A stretch of 64,000 nt of DNA. It comes from an uncultured Johnsonella sp. (lineage in GTDB: Bacteria; Bacillota; Clostridia; Lachnospirales; Lachnospiraceae). Under the pieces are notes generated by a model, which saw only the letters and a list, made by a program, of their open reading frames with translations, was not told the DNA's origin and ran no database searches. The translations under genes were made by a program, and so were the position numbers. Shown one piece after another: positions 26,312 through 34,488 of this stretch; position 1 is the first letter of the stretch; each line of letters begins with the position of its first letter. The DNA lies in NCBI GenBank assembly GCA_937927235.1, contig CALBCM010000012.1, positions 8,140-72,139 on the forward strand. Direction: 5' to 3'.

Positions 26312-27589
26312 CTAATTATCCGTGTCTTCGTTATTTTTAATACAACTCTCAGATATTTCAGAAGTCGTATAAAAGTCTTTTGCTGCTTCCTCTGAAAGCT
26401 CCTTATCTTTAATATCAGTAATTTCTGAGCTTATATCATAGCTTTCAATATCATTAAAGGGTACCTGCTCTCTGTCAGATTCTCCTTCAGGCATATAGTC
26501 TATACCAATTTGGTCAAATAATCCACTTTTGATTGCACTGGTTTCATCCTTTATATCTATTTTATAGCCTGTAAGTCTGGCAGCGAGTCTGGCATTTTGA
26601 CCCTCTTTGCCTATAGCAAGTGAAAGCTGATAATCGGGTACTATGACCTGTGCCTCTTTTTTTGACTCATCCGCCACCACACAAATCACCTTTGCAGGAT
26701 TCAGGGCATTTTCTATAAGTGCTGCCGCATTTTCAGTCCAGTTTATTATGTCTATCTTTTCACCCTTAAGCTCGGCAACAACTGCATTTACTCTTGAGCT
26801 GTTTATTCCTACACAGGCACCTACCGCATCTACCGCCTCGTTATGGCTAATAACTGCCATTTTGGTTCTTGAGCCGGGTTCTCTTGCTATAGACATTATT
26901 TCCACCGTACCCTCTTTAATCTCTGCTACTTCAGTCTCAAAAAGTCTTTTTACAAGGTCCGGATGAGTCCTTGACACCGTAATTCTCGGTCCCTTATTCG
27001 GACCCTTTACAGGCTCCTTAACCTCAAGTATATACACCTTTATTCTGTCCGTAGGTTCAAGATGCTCACTCTTTACCTGCTCTTTTTCCAGCAGCATTGC
27101 ATCACATCTTCCAAGGTTAATTGAGATATTATTTCCAATATATCTTTGAACTGTTCCTGTAACAATATCTTTTTCCTTTTTAAAATATTCATTATAAATA
27201 GCTTTACGTTCTTCTTCTCTGATTTTTTGAAGTATGACATTTTTTGCCACCAGTGTTGCTATACGTCCAAAATTTTTTGACTTCAAAGGTATCAGGACCT
27301 TATCTCCTATACTGTAATCGGCATCAATCTCCCTCGCTTCTTCAAGGCTTATCTTAAGAGCCTTTTCCTCATTTGTATTGCTCTCGTATTCTTCAACCAC
27401 TTCCTTTTCCTGAAGAACTTGATAATCACAGGTTTGAGGGTCTATAATTACCTTTACATTGTCTGAAGTGCCATAATTATTTTTGCAGGCAGATAAAAGT
27501 GAATTTTCTATTGCCTCAATTAATACCTCCTTGCTTATATTTTTTTCCTTTTCAAGTACATCCAGTGCTTCTAAAAGTTCTTTATTCAT
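26312..27589 (-). CDS. nusA: Transcription termination/antitermination protein NusA
   Basis: NusA binds RNA polymerase and promotes pausing and intrinsic termination. The domains run in order: N-terminal domain (1-125), S1 (about 135-200), and two KH domains with IAIGKEGQNARLAARLTGYKIDI near residues 325-350 split by GACVG. An acidic, Ser-rich tail of about 60 residues follows; the E. coli-type acidic repeats are lacking, as in other Firmicutes. AGGAGG precedes the ATG. The gene lies 43 bp after rimP. The promoter and terminator ahead of rimP suggest that NusA may control its own operon. Confidence 0.96.
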   Translation of the reverse strand: MNKELLEALDVLEKEKNISKEVLIEAIENSLLSACKNNYGTSDNVKVIIDPQTCDYQVLQEKEVVEEYESNTNEEKALKISLEEAREIDADYSIGDKVLIPLKSKNFGRIATLVAKNVILQKIREEERKAIYNEYFKKEKDIVTGTVQRYIGNNISINLGRCDAMLLEKEQVKSEHLEPTDRIKVYILEVKEPVKGPNKGPRITVSRTHPDLVKRLFETEVAEIKEGTVEIMSIAREPGSRTKMAVISHNEAVDAVGACVGINSSRVNAVVAELKGEKIDIINWTENAAALIENALNPAKVICVVADESKKEAQVIVPDYQLSLAIGKEGQNARLAARLTGYKIDIKDETSAIKSGLFDQIGIDYMPEGESDREQVPFNDIESYDISSEITDIKDKELSEEAAKDFYTTSEISESCIKNNEDTDN

Positions 27590-27632
27590 TTTCCCTTGTC
27601 CTCCTGATTAATCTGATGTCTTATCCAATCCT

Positions 27633-28202
27633 TTAAAAATCTGTTTTCAGTCTTACCAGTGCGATATCTGCACGCCTTACTGTCAGCAGATTGCCCGTAT
27701 TTTCTCCAGCTAATTCCTCTCTGCTTGCAGCCGCTGCTTCGGCTGTATTTGCTCTTTTTTTATTGTGTTTATTCAACTTTCGGCTCTTGCCGGGTTCCTT
27801 TTCAATATAAATATTTTCTTTGTCAAAGCCCCTTAGTATTCCTGTAAATTCCTTTTCACCTTTCAGTGAGGTATAAAGCTTTATCTCTACCTCTTTATTA
27901 TTTTCTCTTTTAAAATCCTTATCCTTTTTAAGCTGTCTTCCAAGTCCCGGAGAGCTAACCTCAAGTATATAGCTTTCCTGTATAAAGTCCTCTCTGTCAA
28001 GCCAATCATTCAAAGCGTGACTTATGTTTACGCAGTCGTTAATGCTTATGCCTCCCTCTTTATCCATATCGCAGTATACTCTGAGATAATGTTCAGAGCC
28101 TTCTTTTACAAATTCAACATTTACCACCTCAAAATTCATTTTTTCACTGATACTCTCAAGAAATTCCTCAGTTTTTTTTATGTATAGCTCAGTTTTCCCC
28201 AT
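27633..28202 (-). CDS. rimP: Ribosome maturation factor RimP
   Basis: RimP acts in 30S maturation. The N-terminal domain carries the pattern YLRVYCDMDKEGGISINDCVNISHAL and ends with EVSSPGLGRQLKKDKDF, both conserved. The C-terminal SH3-like part holds a roughly 35-residue Lys/Ala-rich insert (residues about 140-172) not seen in most homologues, giving 189 residues against about 150 usually. It is the first gene of the nusA cluster, with a promoter 106 bp upstream and an intrinsic terminator in the leader. Confidence 0.93.
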   Translation of the reverse strand: MGKTELYIKKTEEFLESISEKMNFEVVNVEFVKEGSEHYLRVYCDMDKEGGISINDCVNISHALNDWLDREDFIQESYILEVSSPGLGRQLKKDKDFKRENNKEVEIKLYTSLKGEKEFTGILRGFDKENIYIEKEPGKSRKLNKHNKKRANTAEAAAASREELAGENTGNLLTVRRADIALVRLKTDF

Positions 28203-28255
28203 TTACTTCCTTTCTTTCAGCAAAGCCCGGTTAAATAATAAATATGTTAAACCAT

Positions 28256-28284
28256 AGAAAAAGTGGACCGTGCTCGGTCCACTT
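28256..28284 (-). terminator. Intrinsic terminator in the rimP-nusA leader (candidate attenuator)
   Basis: AAGTGGACCG (28261-28270) pairs perfectly with CGGTCCACTT (28275-28284), loop of four, and TTTTTC follows on the minus strand. It lies between the promoter at 28308-28336 and the rimP start, so it can end transcripts of the operon leader. The short T tract is the kind that needs NusA help, as described for NusA autoregulation in Bacillus subtilis. Confidence 0.8.
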
Positions 28285-28307
28285 AATAATAATCTGATAC
28301 AGGTATA

Positions 28308-28336
28308 ATGATAACATTAAACTTAATTAAATGCAA
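28308..28336 (-). promoter_or_regulatory. Sigma-A-type promoter of the rimP-nusA-infB cluster
   Basis: TTGCAT, a 17-nt spacer and TATCAT read on the minus strand, about 15 nt upstream of the leader terminator stem and 106 nt upstream of rimP. Confidence 0.65.
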
Positions 28337-28380
28337 GAAGTAATCAGTATATTTATTTTACTTATTTTATTATCTGGTAT

Positions 28381-28627
28381 AATTTGCTTAATAGAGCTTC
28401 TGCATTCCGGTATCATGGAACTGGGAGGGTCATTTTTACCTGAATGCAGAATCTCTGATATGAAAGTTTTCCGATTACAAAAACAGCCAAAACTCTCCTG
28501 AATGTATACGGGGCATCAAAAAAAGGTGCGACAAAGCCTGTTTTTAATACTACAGCATGGTTAAAAAAATGCTGCAAACTTTCATTAACAGCGTTCATGT
28601 TCCGGCAGAACCGGCTACAACGCTTAC
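28381..28627 (-). other. Structured non-coding segment with an IS66-like end; possible element remnant or small RNA
   Basis: The gap between pepP and rimP is 534 bp, and this part is not explained by a gene. Read on the minus strand from 28627 it begins GTAAGCG, matching the GTAA-type ends of IS66-family elements. It then forms three hairpins: GCGTT/AACGC with inner CCGG/CCGG, GCAGCAT/ATGCTGT, and a 10-bp stem TTCTGCATTC/GAATGCAGAA around 28395-28452. No matching opposite end or transposase is present. A 76-codon open frame runs through it but lacks a ribosome site. It could instead be an unrecognised RNA. Confidence 0.35.
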
Positions 28628-28657
28628 ACGTATATACTATCATAGTAAAGGTTAAGA

Positions 28658-28730
28658 AAAGGTTAAGAAAAACACTTTATAAAGTATTTTTCTTAACCTT
28701 TTTCCAGGCTAAATCAATTCAGCCTGGAAA
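28658..28730 (-). terminator. Two stacked hairpins downstream of the Xaa-Pro aminopeptidase gene
   Basis: 28701-28730 is a perfect 10-bp hairpin (TTTCCAGGCT with AGCCTGGAAA). Next to it, 28658-28701 is a near-perfect 44-bp palindrome with 15-bp outer arms and a 6-bp inner palindrome, rich in A and T. The AAGGTTAAGAAAA arm is repeated directly just beyond. Together they should end the pepP transcript. Confidence 0.7.
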
Positions 28731-28736
28731 TAAGTC

Positions 28737-30524
28737 TTAGATTGCTCTTGTATATTTCTTAAGCCATTCCTTCTCTTCATCATTGAGGAATTCGGCAGTC
28801 TTATCATAAACCTGCTTATGATAATCATTCAAAAGCTTTATATCTTCCGCAGTCATTACACTCTTGTCAACTGCATCAAGGTCCATAGGAACAAAGGTAA
28901 TAGGCTCAAAATGCATAAACTGACCATATTCATTCTTTGTGCCGTTTACTACAAGCAGCTCATTTTCAAGGCGGATTCCATGTGAACCGTCAATATAAAT
29001 TCCCGGCTCATCAGTAATTACCATGCCTGCTTCAAAAGGCTGGTTGTCGTTGGGGCTGTTTCTCCATCTTACGCCTGAAGGTCCTTCATGTATGTTGAGC
29101 AGGTAGCCTACTCCATGTCCGGTACCATGATTATAGTCTAAATCTCTGGCCCAGAAAGGTGTTCTTGTAATTATATCTACATTTGTACTGTTTGCACCAT
29201 ACTTGAATCTTGCCACTCCAAGTCTTAAATTGGCAATCAGCACGAGGGTAAAATGCTCTTTCATAATTGCAGGAACTTCGCCAAGTGCATAGGTTCTTGT
29301 AATATCCGTTGAGCCCTCATAAAAGCCTGCCCCTGTATCTGTAAGGAAAAGATACCCGGGCTTAAGCTCCACATTGGTTTCTTCGGTAGCACTGTAGTGA
29401 ATTATAGCTCCATGCTCTGCAAAGGCAACTATAGGCTCGAAGCTCGGACGTATAAAATTGCCCATCTGAGCACGGAATTCGTCAAGCTTTTCTGAAGCTG
29501 AAAGCTCAGTAATTTTAATCTTGCCTACATTCTCTTTAATCCACTTCATAAATCTAATATGTGCGACACCATCTTTAATCTGCGCCTTGCGAATATTTTC
29601 GATTTCAACCTCATTTTTAACTGACTTAAGTAAAATCTCAGGATTTCTCTCGTCAACCTTTTTAACCTTCTCAGGAATATTGTTGTAAAGTGCATAGTTA
29701 AGTCTTCCTGAATCAAGAAGCACTACATCATTATCATTTAATTTCTTTATATCTTCATAAATATCATTATAAGGATGCAACACTACATTATCCTTAGCGA
29801 GAGCAGCTTTAATTTCATCATTAAGCTTGCTTTCATCAATATAGAGCTCAACCTTATCCATAGTAATTACAGCATAAGAAAGAAGCAGCGGGAAGAATTC
29901 AATATCATTGCCACGTATATTAAGTATCCAGCAAATATCATCAAGAGTAGTAAGAACATGTTTGTCGGCACCTACTTTCTGCATTTCTTCACGAACTCTT
30001 TTAAGTTTGCTTTCAGTAGTTTCTCCGGCATATTTTATATCAAGATAAAAAGCAGGCTCTTTTGAAAGAGGAGGTCTGTCAGTCCAGATTTCATCAATTA
30101 AATCGCAGTCATAACAGACTCTTCCCTGTTTTTCCTCAACTATTTTTGCATAGCCCACGCCATCTGACATGGAAACAACCCTGCCGTCAAATCCAAGCAC
30201 TGCATTTTTGGGAAGTGCTTCACTAATATATTCATTAATAGTAGGTACCCCGGGATTTCCCATTTTCATAAGTGAAACGCCTGTACCTTCAAGCTGCTGT
30301 GAAGCCTGAAGGAAATATCTTCCATCGGTCCAGAGTCTTGCATCATCTTTTGTTATAATCGCTGTTCCCTGTGAGCCTGAAAAGCCGGTTATAAATTTTC
30401 TGGCTTTAAAATGCTCTCCTACGTACTCTGTCTGATGAAAATCGGCTGTCGGAACTATATACATATCTATCTTTCTCTCAGCCATAAGTTTGCGAAGCTT
30501 TTCTATTCTTTCTTTTATTTCCAT
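28737..30524 (-). CDS. Xaa-Pro aminopeptidase (M24B family, long form)
   Basis: The enzyme removes an N-terminal residue ahead of proline and needs two metal ions. Two creatinase-like N-terminal domains precede the pita-bread M24 domain. Metal ligands are visible in DTGAGFYEGSTDITRT (two Asp), HGTGHGVG (His), DEPGIYIDG (Glu) and IRLENELLV (Glu). With the start at 30524 it has 595 residues, the usual size of the long bacterial form. That ATG follows GGAGAG by seven bases and gives MEIKERI; the frame extends eight codons further without a ribosome site. It fits peptide catabolism with the POT transporter. Confidence 0.93.
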   Translation of the reverse strand: MEIKERIEKLRKLMAERKIDMYIVPTADFHQTEYVGEHFKARKFITGFSGSQGTAIITKDDARLWTDGRYFLQASQQLEGTGVSLMKMGNPGVPTINEYISEALPKNAVLGFDGRVVSMSDGVGYAKIVEEKQGRVCYDCDLIDEIWTDRPPLSKEPAFYLDIKYAGETTESKLKRVREEMQKVGADKHVLTTLDDICWILNIRGNDIEFFPLLLSYAVITMDKVELYIDESKLNDEIKAALAKDNVVLHPYNDIYEDIKKLNDNDVVLLDSGRLNYALYNNIPEKVKKVDERNPEILLKSVKNEVEIENIRKAQIKDGVAHIRFMKWIKENVGKIKITELSASEKLDEFRAQMGNFIRPSFEPIVAFAEHGAIIHYSATEETNVELKPGYLFLTDTGAGFYEGSTDITRTYALGEVPAIMKEHFTLVLIANLRLGVARFKYGANSTNVDIITRTPFWARDLDYNHGTGHGVGYLLNIHEGPSGVRWRNSPNDNQPFEAGMVITDEPGIYIDGSHGIRLENELLVVNGTKNEYGQFMHFEPITFVPMDLDAVDKSVMTAEDIKLLNDYHKQVYDKTAEFLNDEEKEWLKKYTRAI

Positions 30525-30699
30525 ATTCTTACTCTCCTTTGCTGACAAGTATTTTGTTTGGTGTAAGATACACTTGAAGCAGAACTTATTATTCTAATTA
30601 AAATAGTATAAACAGCTGCTTTGCATACTACTATACATCAGCCATCTGTATAAATCAAGCCTAATAAAAAACTTTTCCTGCTGTATTTTTTACTATTTT

Positions 30700-31518
30700 T
30701 TATGCTCCGGTTTCTGTCCACATACTATTAATCAGACCTTCCGGCACTATAATTTCTTTTTTAGAGGCGGCAGACAGTGCCGCCCCTACTGCACCCGCAT
30801 ATCTGCCAAGCACATGCGTTTTTATATCCTTCCCCAATTTTCGAGATAATATCTCTACAAAATACGGCATTTGGCAAAGCCCTCCGGTTAAAAACACTCT
30901 ATCCGCAAACCCATGTCTTTTGCATAAATTTGATACTCTTTCAGCGACTGAATTGATAACTCCGGCAGCTATATCTTCTCTTTTTTCTCCTGCGCCTATA
31001 TGGCTTATGACCTCAGATTCAGCAAAAACGGTACACATGGAGCTTATAGAAAGCGGCTTCCCGGCTTTTGCCATACCGTAAAGCTCATCAAAAGTAGCTC
31101 CCAGACGATTTGCCATAATCTCTATAAACTTGCCGGTACCGGCGGCACATTTATCATTCATCAAAAAATCTCTTACCTGAGCTCCCTCAAGGCTTATTAT
31201 CTTGGTATCCTGACCGCCCACATCAATCACTGTACAGTCAGCACCGAAAAGTGCATAAGCCCCCTTTCCATGACAGGTAATTTCAGTAACAACCTTATCA
31301 GCATAATCGACACAAATTCTTCCATAGCCTGTAGCAACACATCTCATATTTTCGGCATAGCCCTTTTGCTCCAGCATAGTATAAATAACCTTGGCGGTTT
31401 CTTTGCTGTTCCAGCCTGTAGGCAGATTAAAGCATTCAAGAAGCTTTTCACTGTCAAGCACTGCCACCTTGGAGGCAGTAGAACCTATATCCACTCCTGC
31501 AAAATAATCATAATCCAT
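30700..31518 (-). CDS. ATP-dependent activase of the double-cubane / 2-hydroxyacyl-CoA dehydratase type
   Basis: This ASKHA-fold ATPase belongs to the BadF/BadG/HgdC activators, which couple ATP hydrolysis to one-electron transfer at very low potential from a [4Fe-4S] cluster held between two subunits. The phosphate loops VDIGSTASK and DVGGQDTK are present, and Cys124 (NDKCAAGTG) and Cys162 (SSMCTVF) are the expected cluster ligands. It has 272 residues. It starts 15 bp after the reductase gene stop, so it is the dedicated partner of that protein. Confidence 0.92.
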   Translation of the reverse strand: MDYDYFAGVDIGSTASKVAVLDSEKLLECFNLPTGWNSKETAKVIYTMLEQKGYAENMRCVATGYGRICVDYADKVVTEITCHGKGAYALFGADCTVIDVGGQDTKIISLEGAQVRDFLMNDKCAAGTGKFIEIMANRLGATFDELYGMAKAGKPLSISSMCTVFAESEVISHIGAGEKREDIAAGVINSVAERVSNLCKRHGFADRVFLTGGLCQMPYFVEILSRKLGKDIKTHVLGRYAGAVGAALSAASKKEIIVPEGLINSMWTETGA

Positions 31519-31533
31519 AAACTATCCCTTTTA

Positions 31534-32682
31534 TTATTTATCAATGGTTTCAAGAAAGGCCTCAAGCCTTGTGTTTATCTGTCCTATATCAGCCTTTGAG
31601 TAATCCGTTTCTATCATTATATAGGATTTTCCCTTATCTGTTACAGCTTTTTTAACATAATGCGACTCAATCGCAAAGGTATGACACGCCTGCAATATAA
31701 TCTCCAACACTCCGTCAACATGATATTCATCTATCATTTCTCTTATATAGTCAAGTCTTGCAGTATTTGGGCTCATAATTGAGCAGTTTATATTGAGATA
31801 TTTCTTTGCAAGCGCTTCATAAGGCGGCAAATTCGGGTCTACCTTTTCTATTTTTTCTCTCGTAGCATTGCAGGCATCAAAGGCAACTACATCTGCGCCA
31901 AGTTCTTCAAGGGCTTTTACAGTCTTATCCCTTACTCCTCCATTAGGGCAGCCCGTCACTAAAATTCTGGGTCTTTTTGAGGGCTTTCCCTTATAATTTT
32001 CTTCCCAGTCACTTAATACCTCTTCAGTTCTCGCTTCTATCTGTGCTATGCGCTCATTTATATCCGGCATAAAGCTAAGTGAATCCAGCTTGGTTCCAAG
32101 CTCATAGCCGCTTATAGGAGAAGGGTCCAGCTTTCCAAGCTCAAGAAATTTAAGCACGGACTCTCTTTCTATATTTTTTAATTCTATATTTTTTTTAATT
32201 TCGTCTTCTGTTATAGTTATATTATAAAAACTTTCCAGCTTTTCCTTAAACCTTACCATCTCGTGCTCCCATGAAGTAAGTGCTATTTCATCTCTGTGAT
32301 TAGGCAGCTTCATTACATAGGTTTCCTTAAGCTCATTCATAAGCTCAAACATCTTTCTTTTTCCATCACAGGTGGTTTCTCCCACGATTAAATCAGAAAA
32401 ATAAAAATATGGGCAGGTATCGGTAAGTGCAAAGCCATAGCTTGCTTTTATAAGCGGGCAGAGGTTTCTGGGAAGATGAGCCTCGGCTGCATTAATAGGC
32501 TCCTCGCTTGTAGCACACAGTGATACCGGAGCGGCTTTTGCAGCCATAATCAGTTCTAAAGGTACAAATGAGCAGTATATACCTATAACTCTCCCCCCGT
32601 TCTCTTTTAATTTTTTCATTTTCATAAATCCCGACTGACGGGCTTCATTAAATGTTTCAAAATTTTCAGGTAATTTAAGCAT
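31534..32682 (-). CDS. Double-cubane-cluster anaerobic reductase (HgdB/FldB superfamily)
   Basis: The protein resembles 2-hydroxyacyl-CoA dehydratase subunits but opens MLKLPENFETFNEAR, the mark of the double-cubane cluster proteins, which reduce small molecules at an [Fe8S9] site with ATP-driven electrons; the natural substrate of that family is not known. Cysteines at residues 37, 56, 75, 90 and 105 and four more in VTGCPNG, FDACNA, INCSIM and LQACHTF are candidate ligands. The ATG at 32682 follows GGAGG by seven bases. It has 382 residues. Unlike true dehydratases, there is no second dehydratase subunit, CoA-transferase or dehydrogenase beside it. Confidence 0.85.
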   Translation of the reverse strand: MLKLPENFETFNEARQSGFMKMKKLKENGGRVIGIYCSFVPLELIMAAKAAPVSLCATSEEPINAAEAHLPRNLCPLIKASYGFALTDTCPYFYFSDLIVGETTCDGKRKMFELMNELKETYVMKLPNHRDEIALTSWEHEMVRFKEKLESFYNITITEDEIKKNIELKNIERESVLKFLELGKLDPSPISGYELGTKLDSLSFMPDINERIAQIEARTEEVLSDWEENYKGKPSKRPRILVTGCPNGGVRDKTVKALEELGADVVAFDACNATREKIEKVDPNLPPYEALAKKYLNINCSIMSPNTARLDYIREMIDEYHVDGVLEIILQACHTFAIESHYVKKAVTDKGKSYIMIETDYSKADIGQINTRLEAFLETIDK

Positions 32683-32792
32683 ATTGTTTCCTCCATAAAA
32701 TATCAATTTGAAATATAAAGCTTAGATATTTCTATATCAGAGTATATTATACAATAGATAACTTCAAAATCAAACTTAATATTACGAATTCC

Positions 32793-34256
32793 CTAAACCC
32801 CTCTAAATCCATTAGTAAACTGCCTGATGTTCTCATACCCGATTGCCAAATTAATGTTTTGTCCGCTGTCAATTCCCGCCGTGCTTATACCTATTACCTC
32901 GCCATACATGTTAAGTACCGCACCGCCTGAGCTTCCATGAGATATCGGGGCGGTAAATTGTATCATGTCAACCTTATTGATATTTCTAAAGCCTGAGATA
33001 ATTCCGTCTGAAACTGAATTAAAAAGTCCCAGCGGGCTTCCTATCGCAACCACCTTCTGCCCTCTGACGAGCTCTTTTTCACCACTGTATAGGGGAATGG
33101 GGTTTAGCACTCTGTTTATTCTTATTACTGCCAAATCAGTCAGTTGATTATATTTTATAAGCTCATCAGTAGAATATACCTTCTCATCATCCTCTATTCT
33201 TACTGAATAAAATCTTCCACCTGAAGCGACATGATTATTGGTCAATATAAAGCCTCCTTTTCCAATCATAATTCCTGAGCCAGTACCTATTACCTCACCT
33301 TCAGCATCATGTATCGCAATCAATACTACGGAGGAAGCCAGCTTTGCAAGCTCTTCAAAGCTTTTTTCTTCTCTTATATTGTTATTCATATTGAAGGGAC
33401 TTTTTGTAACTCCCCGCTGCTGCCGGTTTACATCAGGAGGTCTTACAGCCGAGCCTTGTTTTTTTCCGGCAGGTCTTGGAGGAATCACTACCTTTACCGC
33501 CTTTTTATTTTCGGATTCACCAATTACCGTATTTGTACCAAGGCTTTCTTTTTCAGCACTTGCCTTTGATGCAGAACTTATATACGGTTTAATCACTGCA
33601 GTGCCATAAGCCCCAAGCAGTAATTTTTGAGAATACTTAAGCAGCTCATTTACTGCTTCTGTATCTTCTCTGTTTTGTATTAGAAGCACATCACAGCCAA
33701 TAAAGGTCAAAAATAAATAAAATAAATATTCCCGTTCTTTTACAACGTTATCGGCAATAACTTTTATTAAGCTTTTTTCATTCCAATCCTTTAATACCTC
33801 TGACATAAGCATATCAATCTGGTAAAACGTTTTAACTGCAAAATTCTTAATAATTGAAGAGCTGACGACTTTTCCAAATGACTTATATTTGTCACATACT
33901 GTACCTAAGGCGTAGGAGATCGCGTTTTTTAGTTCAACATTTAATACAATATTTCTAAAGCCTCCCATATAGCCCGGCTCCCATTTTTCGTAAAGCTCTG
34001 TATAATAATTGGAGTCCTCTATCTTATTAATCTTCGGCAGGCTGCTTATCCGAACGTATTTAACTCTATTATTCGACATTTCAATCTCCATTTGCTTATC
34101 CATCTCGTCAATCGTCTTTTGGATAGCTTTAGTTTCGCCCACAGCTCTTATAAAATATACATCTCTTATATCATTATTACAGCCCCCCTTTACCTGCAAA
34201 AAATCATCTATTGAAGTAATATTCAAAATATTATGTCTATAATTGACTCTTGGCAT
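32793..34256 (-). CDS. Trypsin-like serine protease with a large unknown N-terminal domain, no signal peptide
   Basis: The C-terminal 190 residues are a chymotrypsin-fold protease with the full triad: His342 in TNNHVAS, Asp374 in LTDLAVI and Ser443 in GSSGGAV. No PDZ domain follows, unlike HtrA. The first 230 residues form a separate helical domain (with YLFYLFLTFIGCDVLLI near residue 178-195) that I do not recognise firmly; it recalls YceG-type proteins of stress operons, which is a guess. A Pro/Lys/Gln-rich linker joins the two. No signal peptide or membrane helix is evident, so it is probably cytoplasmic. The ATG at 34256 lies nine bases after AAGGCGGTG; a GTG four codons earlier is less likely. 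Confidence 0.75.
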   Translation of the reverse strand: MPRVNYRHNILNITSIDDFLQVKGGCNNDIRDVYFIRAVGETKAIQKTIDEMDKQMEIEMSNNRVKYVRISSLPKINKIEDSNYYTELYEKWEPGYMGGFRNIVLNVELKNAISYALGTVCDKYKSFGKVVSSSIIKNFAVKTFYQIDMLMSEVLKDWNEKSLIKVIADNVVKEREYLFYLFLTFIGCDVLLIQNREDTEAVNELLKYSQKLLLGAYGTAVIKPYISSASKASAEKESLGTNTVIGESENKKAVKVVIPPRPAGKKQGSAVRPPDVNRQQRGVTKSPFNMNNNIREEKSFEELAKLASSVVLIAIHDAEGEVIGTGSGIMIGKGGFILTNNHVASGGRFYSVRIEDDEKVYSTDELIKYNQLTDLAVIRINRVLNPIPLYSGEKELVRGQKVVAIGSPLGLFNSVSDGIISGFRNINKVDMIQFTAPISHGSSGGAVLNMYGEVIGISTAGIDSGQNINLAIGYENIRQFTNGFRGV

Positions 34257-34440
34257 AAGAGTATGCACCGCCTTTCCATATTATATTGTCTGTCATGTTT
34301 ATCCGGCTTTAATCATAATATAAAAAGCGTTATTCGTGAACTACCTATTGTCTATAAAGCCGGTAAAATTGCAATCACATTTTTTCAAATCTATTTTGAT
34401 GCTTCGCTTTAAAGCAGAATTATTACCATAACAAAGCAAT

Positions 34441-34476
34441 AAAAAAATCCCTGCCGCCTTAAAGCAGCAAAGATTT
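34441..34476 (-). terminator. Intrinsic terminator of the degV-family gene
   Basis: On the minus strand AAATC and GATTT enclose an inner GC-rich stem (GCTGC with GCGGC, one G-T pair), followed by a run of seven T residues. Confidence 0.75.
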
Positions 34477-34488
34477 TATATAATAATT

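Noticed and set aside
28203..28640. Possible tmRNA, 6S RNA or RNase P RNA
   Set aside because: None of the conserved blocks (the tmRNA tag and T-arm, or the GAGGAAAGTC block of RNase P) is found on either strand.
28413..28643. 76-codon open frame in the pepP-rimP gap
   Set aside because: No ribosome site, odd composition, and it runs through strong hairpins; better explained as non-coding.
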